From: CAZLHO01 sp964559455
GTDB lineage: Bacteria; Krumholzibacteriota; Krumholzibacteriia; LZORAL124-64-63
Assembly (NCBI GenBank): GCA_964559455.1
Contig: CAZLHO010000001.1
Location: 1-64,000, forward strand
Direction of reading: 5' to 3'
Length of the DNA: 64,000 nt
Part shown: piece by piece, positions 9,233-18,680 of the stretch
Layout: every line of letters starts with the position of its first letter
Position numbering within the stretch: position 1 is the first letter of the stretch
Made by a program: the position numbers and the translations under genes
The notes under the pieces: model-generated
What the model was told of the DNA's origin: nothing
The model's input: only the letters and a program-made list of their open reading frames with translations
Databases searched by the model: none

Positions 9233-11152
9233 ATGGCTGAGATCAGGTTGACACTCCCCAGCGGCGAGCCGCTGGCCGTCCCCGCGGGCGCGACTTTCGG
9301 CGAGGCCGTAGGCGTTCTGGGCGAAGGACTGCGCCGCGCCGCGCTGGCGGCGAACCTGGACGGCGTCAACTACACGCTGGACGACGCCGTGCCCGGCCCC
9401 GGCGCCCTGCGGGTGATCACCCGCGGCAGCGAGGAGGGGCTGGAGACCCTGCGCCATTCCACGGCCCACCTGATGGCCTGGGCGGTGCAGGAGCTCTTCC
9501 CCGGCACCCGCTTCGCTTTCGGCCCGTCGATCGAGACGGGCTTCTACTACGATTTCGATCGGGACGAGCCCTTCACCGAGGAGGACCTCGGCCGCATCGA
9601 GGCCAAGATGCGCGAACTAGCCGCCGGCAAGGTGCCGATCGAGCGCGAGGAGATCTCGGCCGAGCAGGGCCGGGGCCTCTTCGCCGACCAGCCCTACAAG
9701 CTGGAGCAGATCGCCAGCCTGGGCGACGCGAAGCTGTCCACCTACCGGATGGGCGCCTTCCGCGACCTCTGCGAGGGACCCCACGTGCCGACCACGAAGG
9801 ACCTGAAGGCCTTCAAGCTGCTGAACCTGGCCGGCGCCTACTGGCGCGGCGACAGCAGCCAGCCGATGCTGCAGCGCATCTACGGCACCGTCTTCTTCAA
9901 GCAGAAGGAGCTGGACGACCACCTGGCCATGCTCGAGGAGGCCAAGAAGCGCGACCACCGCAAGCTGGGCCGCGAGCTCGACCTCTTCGGGGTCATGGAC
10001 GAGGCCGGACCCGGACTCTCGTTCTGGTTCCCCCGCGGCGACGTGCTGCGCGGACGGGTCGTGGACTACCTGCTGGGCGTGCTGCGCCGGGCCGGCTACG
10101 AGACCGTGACCACGCCCCACATCGCGCAGGCCTCCCTCTGGGAGACCTCGGGGCACATGGAGTTCTACCGCGAGAACATGTACGTCTTCGAGCAGGACGA
10201 GCGGCCCCACGTGATCAAGCCGATGAACTGTCCGGGTCACATCCTGATCTTCAAGCGCCACAAGCGCAGCTACCGCAGCCTGCCGGTGCGCTACGCGGAG
10301 CTGGGCACCGTCTACCGGGCCGAGCTGAAGGGCACCCTGCACGGCCTGATGCGCGTGCGCGGCTTCACCCAGGACGACGCCCACATCTTCTGCACCCCCG
10401 AGCAGCTCGAGGACGAGGTCGCCGACTGCCTGGGCCTGGTCAAGGAGATCCTGGGCACCTTCGGTTTCGACGCGTTCAAGGTCGAGCTCTCGGTCCGGGA
10501 TCCGGAGAACAAGGGCAAGTACGCCGGCACCGACGAGGAGTGGGAGGCCGCCGAGCGCTCGCTGGTCAAGGCCATCGACCGCCACGGCTTCGAATACACC
10601 CGCGAGGAAGGCGAGGCTGTCTTCTACGGTCCGAAGATCGACGTCAAGCTGATCGACGCCCTGGGCCGCAAGTGGCAGGCCAGCACCGTCCAGTTCGACT
10701 TCAACCTGCCTCGCCGTTTCGACGTGACCTACGTCGACAACGACGGCCGGGACCACTACGTCTACATGGTGCACCGGGCGATCCTGGGCTCGGTGGAGCG
10801 CTTCATCGGCATCCTCACCGAGCACTACGCCGGCGACTTCCCGCTGTGGCTGGCGCCGGAGCAGGTGCGGGTGCTGTCGGTGAGCCGCGATCAGCACGAA
10901 TACGCCGCGGCCACCGCCGGGCGGCTGCGCGAGCTGGGCCTGCGCGCCGAGGCCGACGTCCGCGAGGAGAAGATCGGCTACAAGATCCGCGAGGCCGAGA
11001 CCATGCGCGTTCCCTATATGTTCGTGGTCGGGGGCAAGGAGCAGGAGGCCGGCACCGTCGCGGTGCGGGCCCGCCATCGCGGCGACCTCGGCGCCCGGGA
11101 GATTCCGGCGGTGGCCGAAGAGTTGCTTGACGAAATCGCCCGCAAACAGTAG
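9233..11152 (+). CDS. thrS: threonine--tRNA ligase
   Basis: 639 residues, full length. N-terminal TGS domain (about 1-62), editing domain with HSTAHLMAWAVQ near 75 and FGPSIETGFYYDF, and the class II catalytic core with MNCPGH, YRAELKGTLHGLMRVRGFTQDDAH and MVHRAILGSVERF. The zinc ligands Cys (MNCPGH), His (DDAH) and His (VHRA) are all present. A C-terminal anticodon-binding domain follows. Attaches threonine to tRNA-Thr with ATP. It heads the thrS-infC-rpmI-rplT-pheST translation cluster found in many bacteria. A small GGCGCC-TTC-GGCGCC hairpin precedes the start. Confidence 0.98.
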   Translation: MAEIRLTLPSGEPLAVPAGATFGEAVGVLGEGLRRAALAANLDGVNYTLDDAVPGPGALRVITRGSEEGLETLRHSTAHLMAWAVQELFPGTRFAFGPSIETGFYYDFDRDEPFTEEDLGRIEAKMRELAAGKVPIEREEISAEQGRGLFADQPYKLEQIASLGDAKLSTYRMGAFRDLCEGPHVPTTKDLKAFKLLNLAGAYWRGDSSQPMLQRIYGTVFFKQKELDDHLAMLEEAKKRDHRKLGRELDLFGVMDEAGPGLSFWFPRGDVLRGRVVDYLLGVLRRAGYETVTTPHIAQASLWETSGHMEFYRENMYVFEQDERPHVIKPMNCPGHILIFKRHKRSYRSLPVRYAELGTVYRAELKGTLHGLMRVRGFTQDDAHIFCTPEQLEDEVADCLGLVKEILGTFGFDAFKVELSVRDPENKGKYAGTDEEWEAAERSLVKAIDRHGFEYTREEGEAVFYGPKIDVKLIDALGRKWQASTVQFDFNLPRRFDVTYVDNDGRDHYVYMVHRAILGSVERFIGILTEHYAGDFPLWLAPEQVRVLSVSRDQHEYAAATAGRLRELGLRAEADVREEKIGYKIREAETMRVPYMFVVGGKEQEAGTVAVRARHRGDLGAREIPAVAEELLDEIARKQ

Positions 11153-11274
11153 CTTTTACGGTCCGGTCCCCGATGGGCCGGGACATTGCGAGCCGAAGCA
11201 GAGGGTCCGCCTCTCACCATGAACGGCCCCGGGTCATGCCGCCCGCGGGACGAAATGGTACCGACGACGATGGG

Positions 11275-11300
11275 AAGCGGACCAGTGTGTCCGCTTTTTT
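11275..11300 (+). terminator. intrinsic terminator or attenuator in the infC leader
   Basis: 8-bp stem AAGCGGAC/GTCCGCTT with a 6-base loop and a run of T, located 52 bases before the infC start and about 120 after thrS. It may end thrS transcription or be an attenuator of infC-rpmI-rplT, which is known to be regulated this way through an L20 leader in Bacillus. Confidence 0.85.
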
Positions 11301-11351
11301 CATGTGCGGCGGATGTGCCTTCGGGGGTTTGGACGCAGGAGGTTCGAGGCT

Positions 11352-11873
<522 letters not shown>

Positions 11874-11953
11874 ACGACACCGAACCGGCGGCCTGGTTTA
11901 CCGCCCGGGCACCGGACTGTCAGCATGACCAAGACCGCAACGAGGAGTGACTC

Positions 11954-12157
11954 ATGAAGGGTCCCAAGATGAAGACCAATCGCGCCGCGGCCAAGCGCTT
12001 CAAGCGCACAGGCTCGGGGCGCGTCAAGCGCAACAAGGCGTACCACGGCCATCTGTTCACCGCGAAGAGCCCCAAGCGCAAGCGCAACCTGCGCCAGGGG
12101 GCGATGCTCTCGGGGAGCGATCTGGCTCGAGTGAACAAGATGCTGGGCGGCGCATGA
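11954..12157 (+). CDS. rpmI: 50S ribosomal protein L35
   Basis: 67 residues with the KMKTNRAAAKRFKRTGSG signature and the lysine/arginine-rich body typical of L35. The start ATG 11954 has GAGGAG upstream; it adds MKG before the usual PKMKT. It follows infC by 80 bases and precedes rplT, the standard IF-3 operon order. Confidence 0.97.
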   Translation: MKGPKMKTNRAAAKRFKRTGSGRVKRNKAYHGHLFTAKSPKRKRNLRQGAMLSGSDLARVNKMLGGA

Positions 12158-12200
12158 CCCGCCGTCCGAAGACGTAGCCAAGGATTCGAGGAGAGAGATC

Positions 12201-12554
12201 ATGCCCAGAGCACGCAATAATCCTGCCTCCCGGCAGAAGCGCAACAAGGTGATGAAGCAGGCCCGCGGATATGTCTCCGCGAAGAGCCGCCAGTTCCGTG
12301 CCGCCCGCGAGCAGGTCGAGCGCTCCGGCGTCTACGAGTACCGCGACCGCCGCAACCGCAAGCGCGACTTCCGCCGCCTGTGGATCGTGCGCATCAACGC
12401 CGCCGCGCGGTTGAACGGCATGAGCTACAGCCATCTGATCAACGGCCTGAAGAAGGCGAGCATCGAAATCGACCGCAAGCAGCTGGCCGATCTGGCCGTC
12501 CGCGACGCGGCCGGCTTCGCCAAGCTCGCCGAGCTGGCCAAGGGCGCCCTTTAA
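12201..12554 (+). CDS. rplT: 50S ribosomal protein L20
   Basis: 117 residues, normal length; MPRARNNPASRQKRNKVMKQARGY and the C-terminal LNGMSYSHLINGLKKA helices are characteristic. GAGGAGAGAGATC precedes the ATG. L20 is needed for early 50S assembly and is the known repressor of this operon in E. coli and Bacillus, so the upstream infC leader could respond to it. Confidence 0.97.
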   Translation: MPRARNNPASRQKRNKVMKQARGYVSAKSRQFRAAREQVERSGVYEYRDRRNRKRDFRRLWIVRINAAARLNGMSYSHLINGLKKASIEIDRKQLADLAVRDAAGFAKLAELAKGAL

Positions 12555-12617
12555 CCCGTCCGGGGCTCTCCGCCCCGCCGTCCGGGACGCCGCGATCCGA
12601 CCGACACCAGCGCAGCT

Positions 12618-12638
12618 GCCGGCGACGCCGTCGCCGGC
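12618..12638 (+). promoter_or_regulatory. hairpin in the pheS leader
   Basis: Perfect 9-bp inverted repeat GCCGGCGAC/GTCGCCGGC with GCC loop, immediately before GGGGAGGG, the pheS ribosome site. There is no T-tract, so translational control or an mRNA-stability role is possible; untested. Confidence 0.4.
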
Positions 12639-12655
12639 GGGGAGGGACGTGAGCG

Positions 12656-13684
12656 ATGCAGGACAACATCGCGCGACTTCGTGAAGAGGGACGGACCCTG
12701 ATCGACGCGGCCGGCTCCGAGGAGGCGGTCGAGGCGGCGAGGGTCGCGCTCTTCGGGCGCAAGGGTTCGTTGACGCTGCAGCTGCGCGCCCTGAAGGACG
12801 CGCCCGCCGACGAGCGGCCCGCGCTCGGCGCCGCCCTGAACGAGCTCAAACAGGAACTCGGCGGGATGCTGGAGGCGCGCCGCACCGTCCTGCTCGGCGC
12901 CGCCGACGCCCTGGTTGGGGAGGGCAGCGACCTCACGCTGCCGGGGCTGCCCCTGGTCCGCCCCGCCGCGCTGCACCCTTTGGAATCCGTGGTCGACCAG
13001 CTCTGCGAGATCTTCCACGGCATGGGCTTCACCCGCGAGGAGGGCCCGGACGTCGAGCTCGACTGGTACAACTTCACCGCGCTCAACTTCCCCGACGACC
13101 ACCCGGCCCGGGACACCCAGGACACCTTCTACATCGACGCCAAGCGCCTGCTGCGGACCCAGACCTCGCCGGCCCAGGTCCGGATCATGGAGCGGCAGCA
13201 GCCGCCCCTGGCCGTCGTCGTGCCCGGCCGCTGCTACCGGAACGAGGCCGTCGACGCCTCGCACAGCGCCGAGTTCTACCAGATCGAGGGCCTGTACGTG
13301 GACCGCGACGTCAGCCTGGCCGACCTCAAGACGACCGTGCGCCAGTTCCTCGACCTGCTCTTCGACGGCGAGGTCACGATCCGCTTCCGCCCGCACTTCT
13401 TCCCCTTCACCGAGCCCTCGGTCGAGGTGGACATGGAATGCTTCGTCTGCGGCGGGAAGGGCTGCCGCGTCTGCGGCCGCACCGGCTGGATCGAGATCAT
13501 GGGCGCCGGCATGGTGCACCCCAACGTCTTCGCGGCGGCCGGCTACGACCCCGACGCCTACACCGGGTACGCCTTCGGGCTCGGCATCGACCGCCTGGCG
13601 ATGCTGCGCTACGGCATCAACGACATCAGGCTGCTCTACGAGAACGACCTGCGCTTCCTGAACCAGTTCCGAGGTGTGAATTGA
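12656..13684 (+). CDS. pheS: phenylalanine--tRNA ligase alpha subunit
   Basis: 342 residues, usual length. An N-terminal coiled coil (1-90) binds tRNA. The class II catalytic core has HPLESVVDQLCEIF, the TSPAQVR motif near 175, YRNEAVDASH, FFPFTEPSVEVDMECFVC and GFGLGIDRLAML-type motif 3 (read here as AFGLGIDRLAMLRYGI). It forms an alpha2-beta2 enzyme with PheT. Start ATG follows GGGGAGGG. The stop overlaps the pheT start. Confidence 0.97.
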   Translation: MQDNIARLREEGRTLIDAAGSEEAVEAARVALFGRKGSLTLQLRALKDAPADERPALGAALNELKQELGGMLEARRTVLLGAADALVGEGSDLTLPGLPLVRPAALHPLESVVDQLCEIFHGMGFTREEGPDVELDWYNFTALNFPDDHPARDTQDTFYIDAKRLLRTQTSPAQVRIMERQQPPLAVVVPGRCYRNEAVDASHSAEFYQIEGLYVDRDVSLADLKTTVRQFLDLLFDGEVTIRFRPHFFPFTEPSVEVDMECFVCGGKGCRVCGRTGWIEIMGAGMVHPNVFAAAGYDPDAYTGYAFGLGIDRLAMLRYGINDIRLLYENDLRFLNQFRGVN

Positions 13685-16137
13685 AAGCGAGTCTGGACTG
13701 GCTGCGCGACTTCGTGACCTGGGAGGGCACCCCCCAGGAGCTCGCCGACAGGCTGACCCAGATCGGCCTGAACGTCGAGTCGCTCGAGGAGTACGCGATC
13801 GAGTTCCCCGGCGTTGTCGTCGGCCGCGTGGAATCCTGCGAACCGCATGCGGATGCCGACAAGCTCAGCGTGTGCCGTGTCTTCGACGGCGAAGCGACGC
13901 GGCAGGTCGTCTGCGGCGCTCCGAACGTCCGCGCCGGTCTGAACGTGCTGCTGGCCTTGCCGGGAGCCGTCCTGCCCGGCGGCCTCAAGCTGAAGAAATC
14001 CAAGATCCGCGGCGTCGCCAGCGAAGGCATGATCTGTTCGGCCTCGGAACTGGAACTCAGCGCCGACAGCGAGGGCATCCTCGAACTCGAGGGCGATCCG
14101 GAGCCCGGCACGCCGGCCGACGATCTCTACGGCTGGCGCGACTGGGTCTATGACATCGAGGTGACGCCGAATCGCCCCGACTGGCTCAGCCACTACGGCA
14201 TCGCCCGCGAGATCGCGGCCATGCAGGACGCCCTGCTCGACACTCCCAAGCTCTGGTCGCCGCCGCCGTCGCGCGACGACAAGGCCGACGTCGCGGTCGA
14301 GATCGAGGACTTCGCCGATTGCCCGCGCTACAGCGCCCACGTGGCCCGCGGCCTGACGGTCGGCGCGTCGCCGCGCTGGATGCAGAACCGTCTGCGCGCC
14401 GTCGGCGCGCGCCCCATCAACAACGTCGTCGACATCACGAACTACGTGATGTTCGAACTGGGACAGCCGCTGCACGCCTTCGATCTCGGCAAGTTCTCGG
14501 GCCAGACCGTGACCGTCAAGCGGGCCGTGGCCGGCTCCAGCTTCGAGACCCTGGACGGCGTGACCCGCGAACTCGTGGCCGAGGACCTGGTGATCGCCGA
14601 CGGTTCCGGCCCCGTGGCCCTGGCCGGGGTCATGGGCGGCTCCCGGACCGAGGTCGACGAAAGCACCCGCGACGTCATGCTCGAGAGCGCCTTCTTCGCG
14701 CCCGGGCTCGTGCGCCGCACCTCGCGCGCCCTGCAGCTCGTCAGCGAGAGCTCCTTCCGCTTCGAGCGCGAGGCCGACTGGGAGATGGTCGAGATCGCCG
14801 CCCGGCGTGCCCTCTATTTCTTCCAGAAGCATTCGGGCGCCCGCATCGCCAACGGCTTCTCCGACCGGCAGAACCCCGATCGCCGCTCCCAGCCCCAGAT
14901 CCAGCTGCGCATGACGCAGGTCAATCGTCTGCTGGGCACCGACCTCGAGGTCAAGACGGCCATCGACTACCTGCAGGCCCTGGGCCTGAAGTGCACGCCT
15001 CTCGGGCATGCCCGCGACCGCGGCAGCTCCGGCGCCGCCCTGGTGGCCACCGTGCCCGGCTTCCGCCGCGATCTCAAGGCCGAGGTCGACCTGATCGAGG
15101 AGATCGCGCGCCTCTACGGCTTCGACCGGATCGGCGACCGGAGCCGTTTCCGCAGCGTCGGCGCCCCGCGGCGTCACACTCGGCACGTGCTCGCCGGCAA
15201 GCTGCGCCGCTACATGGCGGCGGTCGGCCACAACGAGATCGTCACCTCGACCTTCATGGCCCGCGAGGATCTGGACCGGCTCGGTCTGGCCGAAGACGAC
15301 CTTCGCCGGCGGCTGCTGGCCGTGGACAACCCCCGCCACGGCGGGGAGACCCTGCTCCGGACGACGCTGCTGCCGGCCCTGCTGCGCGCCGTCGTTCGCA
15401 ACGTCAATGCGGACAATCCGCTGCCCCTGCGTCTCTTCCAGGTCGGGCGCAGCTTCCTGCCGGCTCGCGGCGGTCCCGTCGACGTCCGACATGAGGACGA
15501 GCGGGATCTGCCCGACGAGCCGCTGGTCTTCCAGGCCTGCGTGGCGGGGCGCGACGGCGAGGCCTACGGCCACCTGCCGGCGGGCCTGATGGAGATCAAG
15601 GGGCTGGTGACCTCGTTGGCCGAACTCTTCGCGCTGCCGCTCGTCCTGGAGCCCGGCGGCGCTGAGCCCTGCTGCCCCCGGAACCTGCAGTGGGAGATCC
15701 GCGACCGTCAGGGCCGTTGCGTCGGCACCGCCGGCGACCTGGCCCGCGCTACCCTGGAAGCCTTCGGCCTCGCCGTTCCCGTGGCCTACTGCGAGATCGA
15801 ATTGACGCGGCTGGACACGCAGCGGATCGTCCCGACTTTCGCGCCCTTCTCCCGTTTTCCCGCCGTCAAGCGCGACCTCTCGCTCGTGGTCCCCGAAGGA
15901 GTGCCCTACGCCGCCGTCGAGCGGGTGATCGGCGCCTCCGGCGGCCCCCTGCTCGCCGAATCCGCCCTTTTCGACGTTTTTCGCGGTGGAACCCTCGTTG
16001 CGGGCAGTATGGCGATCGGAATTCGCTTGAAGTTCATCTCGGCCAAGGGTAATTTGAAGAGCAAGGCCGTGGACAAGGCCGTCGCCGACATCGTCGCCGC
16101 CCTCGGCGGCGAACTCGGCGTCACCCTGCGGACCTGA
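13681..16137 (+). CDS. pheT: phenylalanine--tRNA ligase beta subunit, TTG start
   Basis: 818 residues from TTG 13681, where KASLDWLRDFV, the conserved N-terminus, begins. GAGGTG lies 4 bases before it and the TTGA overlaps the pheS stop. Domains in order: an EMAP/tRNA-binding OB fold (about 40-155), B3/4 editing domain (about 210-400, with NNVVDITNYVMFELGQPLHAFD), B5 (about 410-480), catalytic-like core, and a C-terminal ferredoxin-fold anticodon-binding domain (about 725-818, FSRFPAVKRDLSLVV). Nothing is missing. Confidence 0.96.
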   Translation: MKASLDWLRDFVTWEGTPQELADRLTQIGLNVESLEEYAIEFPGVVVGRVESCEPHADADKLSVCRVFDGEATRQVVCGAPNVRAGLNVLLALPGAVLPGGLKLKKSKIRGVASEGMICSASELELSADSEGILELEGDPEPGTPADDLYGWRDWVYDIEVTPNRPDWLSHYGIAREIAAMQDALLDTPKLWSPPPSRDDKADVAVEIEDFADCPRYSAHVARGLTVGASPRWMQNRLRAVGARPINNVVDITNYVMFELGQPLHAFDLGKFSGQTVTVKRAVAGSSFETLDGVTRELVAEDLVIADGSGPVALAGVMGGSRTEVDESTRDVMLESAFFAPGLVRRTSRALQLVSESSFRFEREADWEMVEIAARRALYFFQKHSGARIANGFSDRQNPDRRSQPQIQLRMTQVNRLLGTDLEVKTAIDYLQALGLKCTPLGHARDRGSSGAALVATVPGFRRDLKAEVDLIEEIARLYGFDRIGDRSRFRSVGAPRRHTRHVLAGKLRRYMAAVGHNEIVTSTFMAREDLDRLGLAEDDLRRRLLAVDNPRHGGETLLRTTLLPALLRAVVRNVNADNPLPLRLFQVGRSFLPARGGPVDVRHEDERDLPDEPLVFQACVAGRDGEAYGHLPAGLMEIKGLVTSLAELFALPLVLEPGGAEPCCPRNLQWEIRDRQGRCVGTAGDLARATLEAFGLAVPVAYCEIELTRLDTQRIVPTFAPFSRFPAVKRDLSLVVPEGVPYAAVERVIGASGGPLLAESALFDVFRGGTLVAGSMAIGIRLKFISAKGNLKSKAVDKAVADIVAALGGELGVTLRT

Positions 16138-16192
16138 GGAGTCCGGTTTATCCGGGCGGTCAAGGATGACGAAATGGAGGTCGATTAACATC

Positions 16193-16465
16193 ATGCATGA
16201 GAACAGCTTCGAGCTGTTGGAGGAGAAGATTCTCAAGGCCGTGCGCCGCATCAAGGAACTGGCCCAGGAGAACGAAAGGCTGAAGGCGCAGCGGCAGGAG
16301 CTCGAAGTCCACAGCCAATCCTTGAAGGACGAACGGGACCGCATGAGCAGAGAGCTCGACGAGGCCCGGTCCCAGGCCCAAGACGTCGAGCGCATGGAAG
16401 ATACGCGCAAGAAGTTAGAGGAGAAGGTTGGAGGCCTGTTGTCTAAGCTCGAGTCCATAGAGTAG
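16193..16465 (+). CDS. ZapB-like short coiled-coil protein
   Basis: 90 residues, almost entirely a heptad-patterned coiled coil rich in Glu, Lys, Arg and Leu, ending LLSKLESIE. ATG 16193 was chosen over 16166 because GGAGGT sits 11 bases before it. It lies directly between pheT and zapA. In that position and with this size and composition it resembles ZapB, the cell-division factor that bridges to the FtsZ ring through ZapA. Coiled coils match weakly by sequence, so the role rests on context. Confidence 0.75.
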   Translation: MHENSFELLEEKILKAVRRIKELAQENERLKAQRQELEVHSQSLKDERDRMSRELDEARSQAQDVERMEDTRKKLEEKVGGLLSKLESIE

Positions 16466-16534
16466 AGGCGTGGCGGCGCCCCGTCGTCGCCCGTTCGGTC
16501 CCGCCCCGGGGCGGCATGGAGACGAGAAGACAGG

Positions 16535-16843
16535 ATGCTCGATCCCAAGAGTGTTACAGTGACCGTCTACGGTCAGGAATACACCCTGAAAGGGGATGCG
16601 GAGCCCGAGTACGTCCAGAAGGTGGCCGGGCTCGTCGACCAGAGGATGCATGAGATCGCCGATCGCGCCCGACTCGGCTCGACGCTGAAGGTGGCGATAT
16701 TGGCGGCGATCAACCTCGCCGACGAACTGCTCCGGGAACGTCAGAAGCACCAGGAAGCCCTGATCATGCTCGAGGACCGCACCAGCGAGCTGGCGGCGCT
16801 TCTGGACCGGGAAGTCGCACAATCCAGGGATTCGAGCGCATGA
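16535..16843 (+). CDS. zapA: cell division protein ZapA
   Basis: 102 residues: SVTVTVYGQEYTLKGDAEPEYVQKVAGLVDQRMHEI matches the ZapA beta-alpha N-terminal domain. The ILAAINLADELLRER helix and a C-terminal coiled coil follow. ZapA binds FtsZ in the cytoplasm and bundles its filaments at the division site. It follows the ZapB-like gene by 69 bases and precedes the 6S RNA candidate, an arrangement also seen in Proteobacteria (zapA-ssrS). Confidence 0.93.
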   Translation: MLDPKSVTVTVYGQEYTLKGDAEPEYVQKVAGLVDQRMHEIADRARLGSTLKVAILAAINLADELLRERQKHQEALIMLEDRTSELAALLDREVAQSRDSSA

Positions 16844-16848
16844 GGAGT

Positions 16849-17030
16849 AGGATTCCCTGCTTGGTCCGTGATGAGTCGCGTCACTTGAGCCAACACCTCG
16901 TACATGGGACCCGGCCGTTCGTGCCCGGAGACCGCGCCCCCTCGGGGGATGGTCGAAGGAATCGACGCGGGACCCACGTGAAGCAATTGGTTCAATTGCT
17001 TCCCGACCACACGACTCGGCGGGGAATCTG
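16849..17030 (+). ncRNA. ssrS: 6S RNA candidate (ssrS)
   Basis: The roughly 182-base non-coding spacer after zapA folds on inspection like 6S RNA. The ends pair (GATTCCC 16851-16857 with GGGAATC 17022-17028). A long imperfect terminal hairpin spans about 16901-16980, capped by CCCCC-TC-GGGGG at 16937-16948 with GACC/GGTC below it. The 3' side of the central region carries a perfect 9-bp hairpin AAGCAATTG-GTT-CAATTGCTT (16981-17001), as does E. coli 6S RNA. Length and the position after zapA agree with the family. 6S RNA mimics an open promoter and sequesters the housekeeping RNA polymerase. Ends are approximate; no clear promoter was found. Confidence 0.78.
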
Positions 17031-17091
17031 AAACCTCGACCGGCAGGCCGCACCGACTTCTCCTTTCCGCCTCTCGGGAAGGAGTGGCCCC

Positions 17092-18654
17092 ATGAATATA
17101 GTGACACCCTACGGGATCGCCGCCGCAGCGGCGGTCGTCGGGTTCGTCCTGGGCTGGATCGTTCACCGCACGCGTTCCGAGCGGCTGATCGGCAGCGCCC
17201 GCCGCGAGCACGACCGCCTGCTGGAGGAGGCCCGACGGGAGTCCGCGACCTATCTCAAGGCCGCCGAACTCGAGGCCAAGGACGAGCTTTTCAAGGCCCG
17301 CCAGTCCTTCGAGGACGAGACCGAGAAGACCCGCCAGGAGATCGCCCGCCGCACCGCCTACCTTGATCAGCGTGACGACAGCCTGAACAAGAAGGTGGCC
17401 TTCGTCGACCAGAAGGAGGCCCGGGTCGACACGATCGAGAGCGACCTCAAGTCCCGCATCGAGGCGACGGATCTCCAGCGGCGGGAACTCGAGATGCTCA
17501 CCGCCGCCCAGAACGAGAAGCTGGAGCAGATCGCGGGCATGAGCGCCGAGAAGGCCCGGCAGATGCTGATGGAGAACATGATCTCCGAGGCCCGTCTGGC
17601 CGCCGCCCGCCACGTGAAGGAGATCCGCGACGAGGCCGAGCGCAACGCCCGCCGCGAGTCCCAGAAGATCCTGAGCCTGGCCATCCAGCGCTACGCCGCC
17701 GAGCATATCGCCGAGACCTCGGTCTCGGTGGTCGACCTTCCCAACGACGACATGAAGGGCCGGATCATCGGCCGCGAAGGGCGCAACATCCGCGCCTTCG
17801 AACTGGCCACGGGCATCGACGTCATCATCGACGACACGCCGGAGGCGGTGATCATCTCCGGCTTCGACCCTGTCCGGCGCGAGATCGCCTGCATTTCGCT
17901 GCAGCGCCTGATCCGCGACGGACGGATCCACCCCGGACGCATCGAGGAGATCGTCGTCAAGACGGCCGCGGAGATGGATGAGAAGATCCGGGAGATCGGC
18001 GAGCAGGCCTGCCTGGACCTCGATCTGCCGAACATCAGCCCCGACCTTTTCCCCTACATCGGCCGGCTGCACTACCGGACCAGCTACGGCCAGAACCTGC
18101 TGCTGCACAGCAAGGAGGTGGCCTCGGTCTCGGCCGTGATCGCCTCCGAGCTGGGGTTGGATCCCAAGCTGGCCAAGCGCTGCGGCTTCCTGCACGACCT
18201 GGGCAAGGCCGCCGAGCACGAGTTCGAGGGGCCCCACGCCGCGGTCGGGGCGAGACTGGCCCGCAAACACGGCGAGAACGACCTGGTCTGCAACGCCATC
18301 GGCGGCCATCACCAGGACATCGAGGCCGAGTCGGCCTACACCTTCATCACCGCGGCGGCCGACGCCGTCTCGGCCTCCCGTCCCGGCGCCCGTCGCGAGA
18401 GCATCGACAACTACATCAAGCGGCTCGAGAACCTGGAGCGCATCGCCGACAGCTTCGACGGGGTCGAGAAGTCCTTCGCCATCCAGGCGGGACGCGAGGT
18501 GCGCATCCTGGTCAACCACGCCATGGTGTCGGACGCCGAGGCCCAGCTGCTGGCCGAGGAGGTCGGCAAGCGGGTCGAGGGCGAGCTGGAGTATCCCGGC
18601 CAGATCAAGGTCATGGTCATCCGCGAGACGCGGGCGATCTCCTACGCCCGCTAA
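17092..18654 (+). CDS. rny: ribonuclease Y
   Basis: 520 residues. One N-terminal membrane segment (about 7-23) is followed by a long coiled coil (25-200). A KH RNA-binding domain follows (about 210-275, MKGRIIGREGRNIRAFE), then an HD hydrolase domain with HSKEVASVS and the HDLGKA metal motif. This membrane-tethered endonuclease starts mRNA decay in bacteria lacking RNase E. The start follows GGGAAGGAGTGG. The gene is intact. Confidence 0.97.
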   Translation: MNIVTPYGIAAAAAVVGFVLGWIVHRTRSERLIGSARREHDRLLEEARRESATYLKAAELEAKDELFKARQSFEDETEKTRQEIARRTAYLDQRDDSLNKKVAFVDQKEARVDTIESDLKSRIEATDLQRRELEMLTAAQNEKLEQIAGMSAEKARQMLMENMISEARLAAARHVKEIRDEAERNARRESQKILSLAIQRYAAEHIAETSVSVVDLPNDDMKGRIIGREGRNIRAFELATGIDVIIDDTPEAVIISGFDPVRREIACISLQRLIRDGRIHPGRIEEIVVKTAAEMDEKIREIGEQACLDLDLPNISPDLFPYIGRLHYRTSYGQNLLLHSKEVASVSAVIASELGLDPKLAKRCGFLHDLGKAAEHEFEGPHAAVGARLARKHGENDLVCNAIGGHHQDIEAESAYTFITAAADAVSASRPGARRESIDNYIKRLENLERIADSFDGVEKSFAIQAGREVRILVNHAMVSDAEAQLLAEEVGKRVEGELEYPGQIKVMVIRETRAISYAR

Positions 18655-18680
18655 CCGGCGCCCGGCGCCAGGAAGTCGAT

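Noticed and set aside
11304..11351. infC start at ATG 11304 or 11313
   Set aside because: No ribosome site precedes either, and the added residues are not conserved in IF-3.
13636..16548. 970-residue open frame antisense to pheT
   Set aside because: Long antisense frames are expected in high-GC DNA; it is low-complexity, has no domain and lies opposite a clear PheT.
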